Under the pieces are notes generated by a model. That model saw only the letters and a program-made list of their open reading frames with translations. It did not search any database and was not told where the DNA came from. A stretch of 64,000 nucleotides of DNA from Incurvaria masculella (Eukaryota > Arthropoda > Insecta > Lepidoptera > Incurvariidae): NCBI GenBank assembly GCA_946894095.1, contig OX335643.1:9349036-9413035 (forward strand). The letters are read 5' to 3'. The position numbers were made by a program, and so were the translations under genes. Of the stretch, positions 11,049 through 21,307 are shown piece by piece; position 1 is the stretch's first letter, and each line of letters opens with the position of its first letter.

Positions 11049-11284
11049 AAAAACCGGCCAAGTGCGAGTCGGAATCGCACACGAAGGGTTCCGTACCATC
11101 GTACAAGATTTAACACAAAACATCACGTTTTTGTATGGGGCCCCCTTAAATTTAATTTTATTTTTTTATTTTACCTATTTGTGGTTAGTGCGGCAAAATA
11201 AATACACACTCAAACAGCCCTGTGACAGACGGACGGACAGCGGAGGGTTCTGTTTTCACCCTTTGGGTACGGTACCCTAAAAAG
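11049..11284 (+). repeat. GGTTCCGTACC family, near full length
   Basis: It runs from AAACCGGCCAAGTGCGAGTC to CACCCTTTGGGTACGG and CCTAAAAAG, with the internal GACGGACGGACAGCGG. Similar ends occur at 22293-22590 (+) and 46498-46799 (-). It may be the 3' end of a retroelement or a SINE; the class is not settled by what I can see. Confidence 0.75.
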
Positions 11285-11671
11285 AAAACAACAACACTCA
11301 ATAAGTACGAAACGTTAAGATACACGATTTTTTCTTCAGATCAGAAATAAGTGGCTGCTATATCATAGTGTATGAAAGGACAGGTCCCCGAAGGATTATC
11401 TAACTAAGCCGATTATTTGTGTTCGAAAACCGTTATATTGCCGAAATATGTTTATATTTCTGTCTCTCGAATGGTCTCATGAATAAACCTTTTTTTGGTG
11501 AAAATATCAATAAAGACATTGTCAAAAAGGATATGTCAGTCCATACGTTCTCAAAACGAAGTGTGGAAGTCAGGATAGAAAAAGTATCCCTACAATAATG
11601 ATTGCCGAGTGATGAGTGGACGAAAAAGTGTGAATCTCATACAAATCGGCGACCCCTAATCTAGCGGTGAC

Positions 11672-11783
11672 TGTACTGGATGAAAGGTGGTTGAAGAGGT
11701 GTTAAAGAATCGTCCGTGCTTTCCATACAGTTCAATGTAGATGTGCTTTAAATTAAGGGAAGGTCCTGGCATGGCACTGTGTG
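11672..11783 (+). repeat. Diverged SINE fragment
   Basis: ACTGGATGAAAGGTGG, CGTCCGTGCTTTCCA and GGAAGGTCCTGGCATGGCAC match the SINE body with substitutions. Head and tail are missing. Confidence 0.6.
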
Positions 11784-12170
11784 GCAAAGGTGTGATATAG
11801 GCACCCGTGTCCATTTCTATACAAAATACCTCAATTAGGCTTTGTTGGATGTTTGTTTTAGCTATCCTATCATGGCTATTATATATTAAAATAACTGTTT
11901 AGTTCACATGAAGTCTGTATGGAAAGGTCTTTTGCATACTCCCTGTCCAAATGATGTCAAAAATATTAGATGTTGTCTCGGCCTTGTTCTGTCAGTGTGT
12001 GACAGATCTAATTGTAATTTCCTGGGCATGTGCTAGCAGGAGAGACCATTTAAAAAACCTTCACGAAAAGGCCGTGTTTAGTGTACATGTGAGAAATCTT
12101 CGAACATCGCCACGTGAAATAAAGCGTCGGCGAGATTAGTAAGAAGCCCTAGTACTAGCTGGATCCAGGC

Positions 12171-12356
12171 CCCTTACTACGAACGCTATCGAGTAGGCGC
12201 TATCGAGAAGGCGACATCGCCTGTCAAAAATATTGAATGCGTTTTACAATTGGTATCGAAAGCGCTTTCGAAACCCTCTGCCAAACGCATACAATATTTT
12301 TAACAGGCGATATCGCCTACTCGATAGCGCTTAATCGATAGCGTTCGTAGTAGGGC
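12171..12356. repeat. Foldback element with ~75-bp arms
   Basis: The left arm CCTTACTACGAACGCTATCG...AAAATATTGAATGCG pairs with the right arm ending TCGATAGCGTTCGTAGTAGG. The centre holds a second palindrome, TCGAAAGCGCTTTCGA. It lies in the intron between the 7.8- and 13.1-kb exons. Confidence 0.75.
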
Positions 12357-13084
12357 TCCTATTCCGGGAGGTCTCGACATGTTTGGTCACTATAAGGTAA
12401 ATGCCTGAATCTGGGTTCACAGGTTAGAGACCAACCCTCTGATGCTAAATATGTCGGCCTGTCCGTGCCAAGTGGTTGCGTTATCTAGATTGACTATATT
12501 AAATAGATTCTGGTATGTACCTGCTGATGAATATACTGATTGTCTGGAAACATCGATACCTATTAATTATACAACAATAACCAGTCGGTTTTATTACTAA
12601 ATACTTAAATATACCTAAAGTTATATCTGTAACCTAAATCACCGATAACTAAGAAATGAAATCAAATATTTGTTCAGTTTTTATATTGCCAAGCAAGTAT
12701 GTACTGGTACTTTCATGCTTCGTCATTTGCATCCATTTACCTTATCATATATATTGTATGTCACCATAACTACTTTTTCAGTCGCCTTATCTACGTAACG
12801 CAACCACTAGGAACAGGCAGACCGACACATTTAACTTCAGAGGGATGGTCTTTATGATGTGAACTCAGTTTCACCCATTTACGTTATCGTTACCATTTTT
12901 GTCGCGACCTCCTAGTCTATCCAGTAGGTTAAAGTATCTTTCCGACGCGTCGGCGTCTCAGGGCGCCTTCACCGGCCGATGAGTGCCACCCGCTCCAACA
13001 ATAACTAATCTGATACATTAATACCAACACTCCGGTTCCCCGGAGGGATAAGCACAGATGATATAGCTCCATACGGTTATGTAC

Positions 13085-13199
13085 CTCGGACTTGCCCTTG
13101 GAGACGCACTGGGCCACGTTGCTCGGCTCCAGGCTGATGGCGTCGCGCTCGCAGTGTGTCGCGCTGATGTTGTTCATGTTGAGCCGAAACACGCGGTCC
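13085..13199 (-). CDS. Sema2a: Semaphorin-2A internal exon (DRVFRLNM...VSKGKSE)
   Basis: This exon has 115 bp: one base completing a Met codon, then 38 codons. It reads DRVFRLNMNNISATHCERD, then AISLEPSNVAQCVSKGKSE. This is the second strand region of the Sema propeller, with two conserved cysteines, and it matches the insect Sema-2a order DRVFRLN / CERD / CVSKGKS. The acceptor is GTTGTCGCAG and the donor GAG/GTACAT. GTACAT is weaker than the GTAAGT donors of the other two exons. It joins VGAM from 16207-16294 and continues into HFDC at 7897. A 41-bp hairpin lies 60-100 bp upstream of its acceptor. Confidence is high because both junctions restore a continuous family-consistent reading. Confidence 0.93.
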
Positions 13200-13258
13200 C
13201 TGCGACAACGACACGTCTCACATCGACATAGTTTGTTAAAGGAAGGATGGAAGTCAAT

Positions 13259-13299
13259 CCGGGGTTCACCATGTAGTTGGGCTACATGGTGAATCCCGG
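13259..13299. repeat. Stable hairpin just upstream of a Sema-2a splice acceptor
   Basis: CCGGGGTTCACCATGTAG and CTACATGGTGAATCCCGG form 18-bp arms with one mismatch around a 5-base loop. On the minus strand it sits about 60-100 bases upstream of the acceptor of the 13.1-kb exon. Confidence 0.8.
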
Positions 13300-13620
13300 A
13301 AAAAGTTGAACAATAAAAGGTATCACAAAGAATTAGCGTTTGGATTATAATAAGGACAGCATTCTGACTTCTTGTCGTCGTTCTAGTGATCCCTGACTAC
13401 GAAATATTATTAATATTTATATTTTTAATTATTTGATTAATACTTTACATCCCCCGCCCAAAATGCTCCGAATTAATCACGGGGTTCTATTATTTTATAT
13501 TACTAACAATTAATATGCAGCACCACCTATAAGCCATAAATAAAAGTAGGCATATAAATCAAAATTTATTATAGCAATAAGATAAAACCAAGTGCATGTT
13601 TTATAAAAATATTTTTAAAT

Positions 13621-13970
13621 AAAAAAAGGACCGCCTTCAAAAAAACCGGAACTAAAAAGCAAAAAATAATTAGTTACTTTTAATTAATGTACGACAAGCT
13701 ATTTTAATACTAAATAATTATGTACAATTTCTTAATTTTTAATCATCTTTTGAAGTCGGTGCCTTCTTCCTTTCTTAGCCATAGGTAATATTAATCTAAC
13801 TACTTACAGCCCTTATAGAACATCTACCCAAGGCACCGACTTCAAAAGATGATTAAAAATTAAGAATTGTACATATTTAGTTAGTATTAAAATAGCTTGT
13901 CGTACATTAATTAAAGTAACCAATTATTTTTTGCTTTTTAGTTCCGGTTTTTTTGAAGGCGGTCCTTTTA
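13621..13970. repeat. Hairpin element with ~138-bp arms
   Basis: The ends GGACCGCCTTCAAAAAAACC / GGTTTTTTTGAAGGCGGTCC pair, and the arms continue to CTTTTGAAGTCGGTGCC. About 66 bp of spacer contains TAGCCATAGGTAATATTAAT. A half copy plus the spacer repeats in opposite orientation at 14319-14518. Confidence 0.8.
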
Positions 13971-14224
13971 TATTTAAAAATATTTTATTTTTGCTTTTTA
14001 GTGGTGGCGTAACTTTTTGACTGCAAGGTGGGCGAGCCATCCTGCTCAACTTCACATACAAAGTGGAAAGAAGATCATGCGCACCTCACTATCTCATGCG
14101 AACCCTCTAAACTGTTACTAAACACTACAATGAACGAGCATTATGAGATATGAAACCATTGAGAAATCTCATTTCTGACGAAAGGTAGACCGGTACCTAT
14201 CTGGATTCATGAGTTCACGGTTCA

Positions 14225-14310
14225 TAAGATAGAGCGCTGGGACAGACGGACGGACGGACGGACAGCGGAAGCTTAGTAATATAGTATCCGTTGGTACCCT
14301 TTGGTTACGG
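14225..14310 (+). repeat. 3' fragment of GGTTCCGTACC family with GGAC run
   Basis: GACAGACGGACGGACGGACG, then AGCGGAAGCTTAGTAAT and TTGGTACCCTTTGG, match the family's 3' end with substitutions. Confidence 0.55.
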
Positions 14311-14318
14311 AATTTGTT

Positions 14319-14518
14319 CTATAAGGGCTGTAAGTAGTTAGATTAATATTACCTATGGCTAAGAAAGGAAGAAGGCACCGACTTCAAAAGATGATTAAAA
14401 ATTAAGAAATTGTACATAATTATTTAGTATTAAAATAGCTTGTCGTACATTAATTAAAAGTAACTAATTATTTTTTGCTTTTTAGTTCCGGTTTTTTTGA
14501 AGGCGGTCCTTTTTTTAT
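14319..14518. repeat. Inverted second half of the 13.6-kb hairpin
   Basis: Its 200 bp are the near-exact reverse complement of 13621-13821, including the non-palindromic spacer TAAGGGCTGTAAGTAGTTAG. The first hairpin's own right arm lies at 13830-13968 in the same orientation. Confidence 0.8.
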
Positions 14519-14639
14519 TTAACAAGGCAAAACAACGAATGTCCAGAACCGCTGAGCTTCTGAATTTCTCATCCTTCCATTGTTCCGGAGAGTCTGTTTC
14601 TTGCGTAAGTGTTGTATGAAAATGTGTACATATCGGTCT

Positions 14640-14983
14640 CGTGTATCCCCTTAACAGTTGAATTTTGTAAAATCACAAGCGAGCCTTTTCGTCGTAAAAA
14701 GAAGTCACTGAAAATTTTAAGTCTAGGATAATTGATTTCGGAGATCTCAACATGAGTGGTTTTCGCCTAAATGTGTTCGTTTTGACGTTTTACCCCCCTA
14801 ATAGTAGAATTTTCAAAAATATTCTCTTCGTAAACATTCCCATCTCAAACAAAACCTACTCTGCCATTTCTTGGTTCAGCGGCTCTAGAGATAGAAATGT
14901 GCAGAATTTGCCCTCTTTTACCCCCTTCAATACCCCCAACAGTTGAATTAAAAAAAAACCTCTCATTCTGAGCAATCTCACCC
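14640..14983. repeat. Imperfect direct repeats (CCCC..AACAGTTGAATT modules)
   Basis: Three related phrases (ATCCCCTTAACAGTTGAATT; ACCCCCCTAATAGTAGAATT; ATACCCCCAACAGTTGAATT) occur here. A fourth, TTATCCCCCTTAACAGTGAA, occurs at about 27590-27625. They look like an old tandem or interspersed repeat. No coding frame is convincing. Confidence 0.45.
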
Positions 14984-15517
14984 TTAAGGCGGCCCAACCC
15001 GGCGGGCCTAACTCATTCGCGGGCACGGTACAAAACCGTGCTGTTGCGCTCTGGGAACTTCTCTGTTTCAAAGAATAAGACAGGCTCCGTGATGAGGAAG
15101 ATGCAACATGTCCACAAAAAAGACAATGTGCATAGTGTATGATTTGGTAAGATTTACAAAAATTTTAATTTCAAAACGACTTATAGCTAAAAGTAAACCA
15201 CGAACGCTGTAGTAAAAAATCTAACAAAAACCAAATAGATCATAAATCTTCATTAAATAAGCTATGTCTGATGACTAATCTTTTTACGATGTTCTTACTT
15301 TATCATTGCGTAATCCACCTCCAAAGTTATCGTATAAAACGCGCGAAAAATTCTAACTTTCGGACCTTATAACTTAGAAACCAAACACAATTTTACAAAG
15401 CCAATGGTCATCAGACATCTAGTTCGATCAAGTAAATTTTGGATCTCTGACAAGAAATATGGGCGTGATCTTCTTTTCCCTTTTGTATGGGGAGATGAGC
15501 GGGTTGGGCCACCTTAA
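14984..15517 (+). mobile_element. Complete TTAA-type MITE (534 bp)
   Basis: It is bounded by TTAA on both sides. The termini GGCGGCCCAACCC and GGGTTGGGCCACC are inverted repeats with one mismatch. There is no coding capacity. TTAA target duplication is typical of the piggyBac superfamily, so a piggyBac-mobilised MITE is the likely class. Confidence 0.85.
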
Positions 15518-15559
15518 AGAAAGCTATTGTAACCAAAAAATCACATTTCTGGGTTCGCG

Positions 15560-15785
15560 GGCTTAAGAAATCCGATGTTTGTTGTATTTAAGTACCAAAC
15601 TACTGAACCGATTTTGATAAAAAAAAATGGGACCAACTAGAAAGTATACCCTTTCGAACAAAAAAAGAATTTTTCAAATCGGTTCAGGGGTCTTCGAGTA
15701 ATCGGTGAACATACGTAAAAAAAAGAGAAAAAAAAAGATTCCGACGAATTGAGAACCTCCTTTTCGAAGTCGGTTAAAAATAGAC
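15560..15785 (+). repeat. 3' end of the GAAGTCGGTT family
   Basis: It runs from AACTACTGAACCGATTTTG through CGACGAATTGAGAACCTCC to GAAGTCGGTTAAAAAT. The same end occurs at 26310-26357 and 38290-38345. Confidence 0.6.
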
Positions 15786-15963
15786 GAAACCAAGTGTGGC
15801 TGATTTTGGTTCAGAACGCCCTTCAAGGTTTCGATAACAACTGTTTAAGGCTTACAGAGATTTTAAGAGCTGGAAAATCTGCTATACGAGTAGTTTGCAC
15901 TGATCTGATTCCCAAACAGAAAAAAAAACACCTGATAAACTTCGACATAGATTGATTCAACAA

Positions 15964-16004
15964 AAACCGGCCAAGTGTGAGTCGGACTCGCACACGAAGT
16001 CTAA
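15964..16004 (+). repeat. 5' fragment of the GGTTCCGTACC family
   Basis: AACCGGCCAAGTGTGAGTCGG and CTCGCACACGAAG only; the rest of the element is absent. Confidence 0.6.
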
Positions 16005-16206
16005 ACGAGAAAAAGAAGTCAGAATGCAGTCCTTACAATTAACCACTGAGATCGACGATCTCCGATTTCCGTGTATTAAACAAACGAAAATACCCTGCTC
16101 TGTTGAGGTCAAGTGAAATATCGAGCCGCTCAGCAGCTATGGATGTATTTCCAAATGTTTAAAAAATCTCAAGTTTTTTGCACATAAAAAAGAAGAAAAC
16201 ACTTAC

Positions 16207-16294
16207 ATGGCGCCGACGTAGAGCGCGTCCCGCTTGGAGTCCATGTAGAGCGTGCGGTAGTAGAGCGGGCCGCAGCTCCACTCTCGCACGTGCT
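16207..16294 (-). CDS. Sema2a: Semaphorin-2A exon (HVREWSCG...LYVGAM)
   Basis: This 88-bp exon encodes (E)HVREWSCGPL, YYRTLYMDSK, RDALYVGA and the first two bases of Met. It is the start of the Sema domain: insect Sema-2a has HVREFSCG followed by a tyrosine-rich strand and LYVGAMDRVF. The acceptor TTGTTACAG precedes AG-CAC, so the first codon is completed upstream, consistent with Glu. The donor AT/GTAAGT is strong and joins to G-GAC (Asp-Arg-Val) at 13199. Immediately upstream on the minus strand lie eight tandem partial copies of this exon with its acceptor. Only this copy carries the RDALYVGAM end needed to continue the protein. The preceding signal-peptide exon was not found up to 64 kb. 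Confidence 0.92.
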
Positions 16295-17200
16295 CTGTAA
16301 CAACCAACAACCCATGTCTTACATCAACAACGACAACGCTTTGAGTCCATGTAGAGCGTGCGGTAGTAGAGCTGGCCGCAGCTCCACTCTCGCACGTGCT
16401 CTGTAACAATCAACAACCGATGTCTTACATCAACAACGACAACACTTTGAGTCCATGTAGATCGTGCGGTAGTAGAGCTGGCCGCAGCTCCACTCTCGCA
16501 CGTGCTCTGTAACAATCAACAACCGATGTCTTACATCAACAACGACAACGCTTTGAGTCCATGTAGATCGTGCGGTAGTAGAGCTGGCCGCAGCTCCACT
16601 CTCGCACGTGCTCTGTAACAATCAACAACCGATGTCTTACATCAACAACGACAACGCTTTGAGTCCATGTAGATCGTGCGGTCGTAGAGCTGGCCGCAGC
16701 TCCACTCTCGCACGTGCTCTGTAACAACCAACAACCGATGTCTTACATCAACAACGACAACGCTTTGAGTCCATGTAGATCGTGCGGTAGTAGAGCTGGC
16801 CGCAGCTCCACTCTCGCACGTGCTCTGTAACAATCAACAACCGATGTCTTACATCAACAACGACAACGCTTTGAGTCCATGTAGATCGTGCGGTAGTAGA
16901 GCTGGCCGCAGCTCCACTCTCGCACGTGCTCTGTAACAATCAACAACGACAACGCTTTGAGTCCATGTAGATCGTGCGGTAGTAGAGCTGGCCGCAGCTC
17001 CACTCTCGCACGTGCTCTGTAACAACCAACAACCGATGTCTTACATCAACAACGACAACGCTTTGAGTCCATGTAGAGCATGCGGTAGTAGAGCGGGCCG
17101 CAACTCCACTCTCGCATGTCCTCTGCAACAAACAACAATAGATGTCTTACATCAACAACGACAGCGCTTTGAGTCCATGTAGAGCATGCGGTAATTCGAG
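16295..17200 (-). repeat. 106-bp tandem array of Sema-2a exon pseudo-copies
   Basis: The unit holds about 64 bp of the 16.2-kb exon (HVREWSCG(Q/P)L, YYRT(L/I)YMDSK) plus the intron end TTGATTGTTACAG. Copies begin, on the minus strand, at 16400, 16506, 16612, 16718, 16824, 16930, 17016 and 17122, with a truncated remnant at about 17160-17195. One spacer has a 20-bp deletion, giving an 86-bp step. Each copy ends in an in-frame TGA soon after MDSK. Seven of eight also have a donor-like GAT/GTAAGA, which would bound a 78-nt pseudo-exon separated by only 28 nt from the next acceptor. The array is a minisatellite made from coding sequence; whether any copy is spliced cannot be seen here. Confidence 0.93.
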
Positions 17201-18315
17201 AGACTGGGTAGAGAAATGCACCCATAGTGAAAAGGGTCGTCAATTTGAATGAAAACATCGAACGTAAAGCCAATATTTGAGCGCAAATAAATGCTGTCAT
17301 TGGTGTTTGATATTTGTAATATTTGGGTCTCTCAGCTCAGCTAACATCTCCGGAGGTGGGCGAGCGCGGCGTGAGCTTTGCGAAAATATTTCCAATTTTT
17401 TCAATGTATTTACATGGAGCGTCCCGGATCAAAGTAAAGGTTATCAGAGCGACCCTCCGCCTTCACATCAAAGGAGCTCACGTCTGCTCTCCTGACTCGC
17501 AGCTAGCGACGGCGCGGGAGGGGGGGGGGACGCGGGGGCGACGTCCAAGTCAGATCCGGAGCTGGTACTTGTATTATCACTTCACGGAAAAAACCTTTGA
17601 CAAATGTGTAAAAAATACACGTTTTCAAAAAAATATAAAGTGTCCGATGTAAATGTTTAAAATAGTGTTACATGCGAAGTGCACAACTACTGATTTAAAA
17701 TAATAAATCTGCGATTAAATACGCCCCTTGTGAAACGTGTGTTTCTTCTTCAATGCTTTTCACAAAAAAAAACTATAATATTTGTTTAACCAGCGGCTGT
17801 GCCCTACGTACTATATTCTTTTTTTTGTAACTTATAATGTATTTTGTGAAATTAGAACATTTTATGCTTGCAAAGCATTGTTTTTATTTCCAGGCTATTT
17901 CTTACATGAGGTTTTTTGCTTTTGTTAAGCACATTGTACCTATAACCAACAATGTAAACATGTATTGTTAAAAATATAAAAGGATGTTAAATTTCCCAAG
18001 AGCTTGTTATTCTGTGTCGATAAATAAATAAACGTTTATATTTTGTGCTTAGCAAGTACGTCACTTTTTTGAGCTAATGTGACATATATAATCGACGGTA
18101 AAGCAAAAACACGAGTTTTTATTTATCAGGTGGCAGAATTGCAAGACGCATAGACTGAGAAACGTTTGCTTGCTGGTTCGACTCCAGCTTTACTTTACTA
18201 ATGAAACCGTTAATTTTAAGACTTAATTTTTTCATTCATTTTTTATTCGTACTAGAAAAATATTTACCGATATATGGCGTTTTCGTTGGAATATATTGAT
18301 GTTACGATCTAGTTT
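17201..18315. other. Upstream non-coding stretch with a GC-rich patch
   Basis: Frames at 17277-17652 span a GC-rich patch (17460-17560, including a G-run). They overlap each other in different frames and show no motif. I found no signal-peptide exon for Sema-2a here. Confidence 0.4.
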
Positions 18316-18510
18316 TCAACCGACTTCGACAAAGGAGGAGGTTTGCAATTCTTAATTTTTTTTTTGTATTTATGTTATTGGATATCTCCGCAAATTGTCA
18401 ACCGTTTTCAATAATTCTTTTTCTCATCAATAGGGTATATCTCAGAGGTGGTCCATTTATATATTTTTTTAAGAATATTACTCCTCTTAGTGATTGAAGT
18501 CGGTTAAATG
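18316..18510. repeat. Second copy of the short AACCGACTTC repeat
   Basis: It starts CAACCGACTTCGACAAAGG and ends GTGATTGAAGTCGGTTAAA; the internal TATCTCCGCAAATTGTCAA matches the 2384-2535 copy. Confidence 0.65.
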
Positions 18511-19787
18511 TTTTTTAAAACGGTTTTTATTGTCAGCATACGCGAAGTGCTGGCGGAGGCGGCGTTGCGGAAGCATACTACATACATCTCGCTGCAGCCA
18601 CATGCATGGCGTATCGGGAGCAGAAAAGAGTGCATAGTCTGTTATACAAATCACAACATGTCAGCACACGCTCTCCTCACCGGTGGGACGCACAGCTTCC
18701 GCCTCCGTGCCCGCCTCCACCTCCGCGGTATTCCCAGCACATACATTACCAAACTACTGGATGGCTAGAACCCTAATCGAGCTGGTAAATATAGAATATG
18801 AAGGTAATAATAGAATATGAAGCCTGTTGAACAACTGGTCAATATAATGCAGCTAGAACTGGAATTTTAAAAACAAACAAAAAAAACGTATTTAATATTT
18901 TACTATATTTTTCAACATTTGTATAGGGTACATCATCATTACCTCCATACATATGTAGAAAAAAACATTAAATACATTTTTTTTTAATTCAAGTTCCTAC
19001 TGTGAGGCACCCTTTACATTAAGGGCTTGGTACTAGCCAAATCGCAAAGTTAGACGAGGCACCCCAAGTTAACTAACTAAGTCTGACGATTATAAGTGTC
19101 ATTCTTACAATATATGATTCCTTGTCTAGGAATCGAATTATTTTCGTTAATGTATGTTTCCTTTTTCTATACAAAATACATTGCGGAAACGGTGTCCATT
19201 TCCGAACTTTTTTGACTAAATGTAGAAATCTAAAAGCAAATGGAATTTTTTGTTTATGCATATATGCTGTTTTTGCTTATATCTAGAAATCGAATTACTT
19301 TCAGATTTCTAATGAGAAAAATCAACTTTTTTATTTTTATTATTATTCAAATAAATGATGGAATCAGTTATCAGTCTGGAGTTCTATTTGGATTTGCTGA
19401 AGCGTTTCACTACATATTATTACATTTGTTAAAAAGTGCATTTGTATGGCGCGAGTAGTTGGCTAGTCCTAGCGCCTTAAAGCTTTATATTATGATATCT
19501 TTTTGGTATTTTATAGTAAAAAAAATATCTTTAAATTACTCACTTAATTTATAAATTATAAAATAATATTTGTCGAACTTTCCGTCTCCGTTTCCGATTG
19601 GGCAAAAATGCTTTTGGTATGTCCGGCTGTTCTCTACAGATCGCATTTCGCAACGGATTCTCGTGAAATTTTGTGAACAGGTTCGATAGTTATTTAGATG
19701 TTTTTTAGTCGAGCCAGTTTTTAACCGACTTCAAAAAAGGTGATGGTTTTCAATTCGACTGTATATTTTTTCGTAGTTGTACTTTGT
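18511..19787. other. Stretch with no recognised gene
   Basis: AT-rich. A fragment with TTTTTAACCGACTTCAAAAA occurs at about 19721-19765. The frame at 18508-18768 has no recognised domain. Confidence 0.4.
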
Positions 19788-20490
19788 ACTTGTACTTACT
19801 GCTGATTAGCTTAATCGTCACATACTTGTATTAAGGTGGCCCAACCCGGCGGGCCCAAGTCATTCGCGGGCACGGTACAAAACCGTGCTGTTGCGCTCTG
19901 GGACCTTCTCTGTTTCAAAGAATAAGACAGGCTCCGTGGTGAGGAAGATGCAACATGTCCACAACAAAGACAATGTGCATAGTGTATGATTTGGTAAGAT
20001 TTACGAAAATTTTAATTTCAAAACGACTTATAGCTAAAAGTAAACCACGACCGCTGTAGTAAAAAATCTAACAATAACCAAATCGATCATAATTCTTGAT
20101 TAAATAAGCTATGTCTGATGACTAATCTTTTTACGATGTTCTTACTTTATCATTGCGTAATCCACCTCCAAAGTTATTGTATAAAATGCGCCAAAAATTC
20201 GAACTTTCGGACCTTGTAACTTAGAAACCATACACAATTTTACAATGCCAGTGGTCATCAGACATCTAGTTCGATCAAATAAAGCTATTTTGAGCAAAAT
20301 TTTGGATCTCTGACAAGAAATATGGGCGTGATCTTCTTCCCCCTTTTGTATGGGGAGATGAGCGGGTTGGGCCACCTTAAGGGCATTTCTTAGCTGCTGG
20401 CAATCGATACCAGTGCAAGATAATCAACATGTATGTGTCGGTTGAAATAAATCAGAACTTGGTGAAAAGCAGGCTTAGAGAAATTTCCCA
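19788..20490. repeat. Interspersed repeat split by a TTAA MITE
   Basis: The flanks TACTGCTGATTAGCTTAATC (before) and GGGCATTTCTTAGCTGCTGG plus ACTTGGTGAAAAGCAGGCTTA (after) are continuous in the uninterrupted copy at 47250-47405. The MITE at 19831-20380 therefore inserted into this older repeat. Confidence 0.8.
19831..20380 (+). mobile_element. Complete TTAA-type MITE (550 bp) with an empty-site counterpart
   Basis: TTAA flanks both sides; the termini GGTGGCCCAACCC and GGGTTGGGCCACC are a perfect inverted pair. The related empty site at 47279-47282 has a single TTAA, so this window itself documents the target duplication. Confidence 0.9.
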
Positions 20491-20639
20491 ACTTTAAAGT
20501 ACAATCAACTCATCTATTCAACGTTCAACGAGAGTTTCTTTTCACCTTAAAGCACGAAATACTTGTACACGTGCAGTTTTATGATAAAAGTATGGGGTAT
20601 ACACGAGGACGCATCCAGAGAATAGAACATTACGAAGTG

Positions 20640-20990
20640 CTCGGAGCGTGTGCAGTCGAGCGCATCCATTCCGAGTCGACTTCTAATGCAACTCCGTCCA
20701 CATCCACGCGGCGACGGCGCCCCGCCCGCCCCGGCTGCCTCCGCCCGCCCACGGCACCGGGGCGGGGGTAGGGCGGGCGGCCGCTGTCGCGTCAAGTCGC
20801 GCGAAAAGCTCGTTGCCTTCGCGGCGCGAGTATCGAGCGCCGATGCGGCGCGACGTGATCGAATGCATTTTCGGAACGTTCTCCAGCGAGATGACGGCGG
20901 CGAGGGCGTTATGAACTGCACACCTGCGCCCGACGGTTTCGAATATGGAAAGAGGACGTCAACTTGTCAATGCGTTTTAGGAGGATAATA
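20640..20990. other. GC-rich island
   Basis: Strongly GC- and CpG-rich relative to its surroundings, with overlapping open frames on both strands. That is expected from composition alone. It could be a promoter or enhancer island; no exon signature is visible. Confidence 0.4.
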
Positions 20991-21268
20991 ATAAGTGATC
21001 GAGTTCCGTACAATGGCTCGTACCTCACTCAAATTAAGAAATATATTTTTGAATAAATCAACTCAAAGCTACGCCTGTACGTTTTGGAATAATATTATAT
21101 CCATGATATAAACCTCTAAATATTTGTATGAAAATGTTTAAGGGCGTAAACATGTTGTGCGTTTAAGGGCATGATATAAGTTAAATTATCAAAAAAATCT
21201 AAACGTTCAGAGGTAGCTCTCAGTGGATTTATTTAATGTTAAAGATCCGAATCATATTTCTTAATTTC

Positions 21269-21307
21269 GTCCCTGATTCCTCACTTAAAAAGTGAGGAAT
21301 CAGGGAC
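21269..21307. repeat. Perfect 17-bp-arm hairpin
   Basis: GTCCCTGATTCCTCACT, the loop TAAAA, then AGTGAGGAATCAGGGAC with no mismatch. Confidence 0.85.

Noticed and set aside
16295..17200. CRISPR-like regular repeats
   Set aside because: The whole 106-bp unit repeats with no unique spacers, and it derives from a eukaryotic exon and splice site.
16203..17300. Series of overlapping 63-84-residue minus-strand frames repeating the same peptide (MLQSTCESG...)
   Set aside because: These are wrong-frame or read-through translations of the 106-bp array. The family-consistent frame is HVREWSCG..., and only the 16207-16294 copy is a complete exon.
20650..20988. 112-residue GC-rich frame that could be a signal or exon
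   Set aside because: Overlapping frames are open on both strands because of base composition; no motif and no paired splice sites were recognised.
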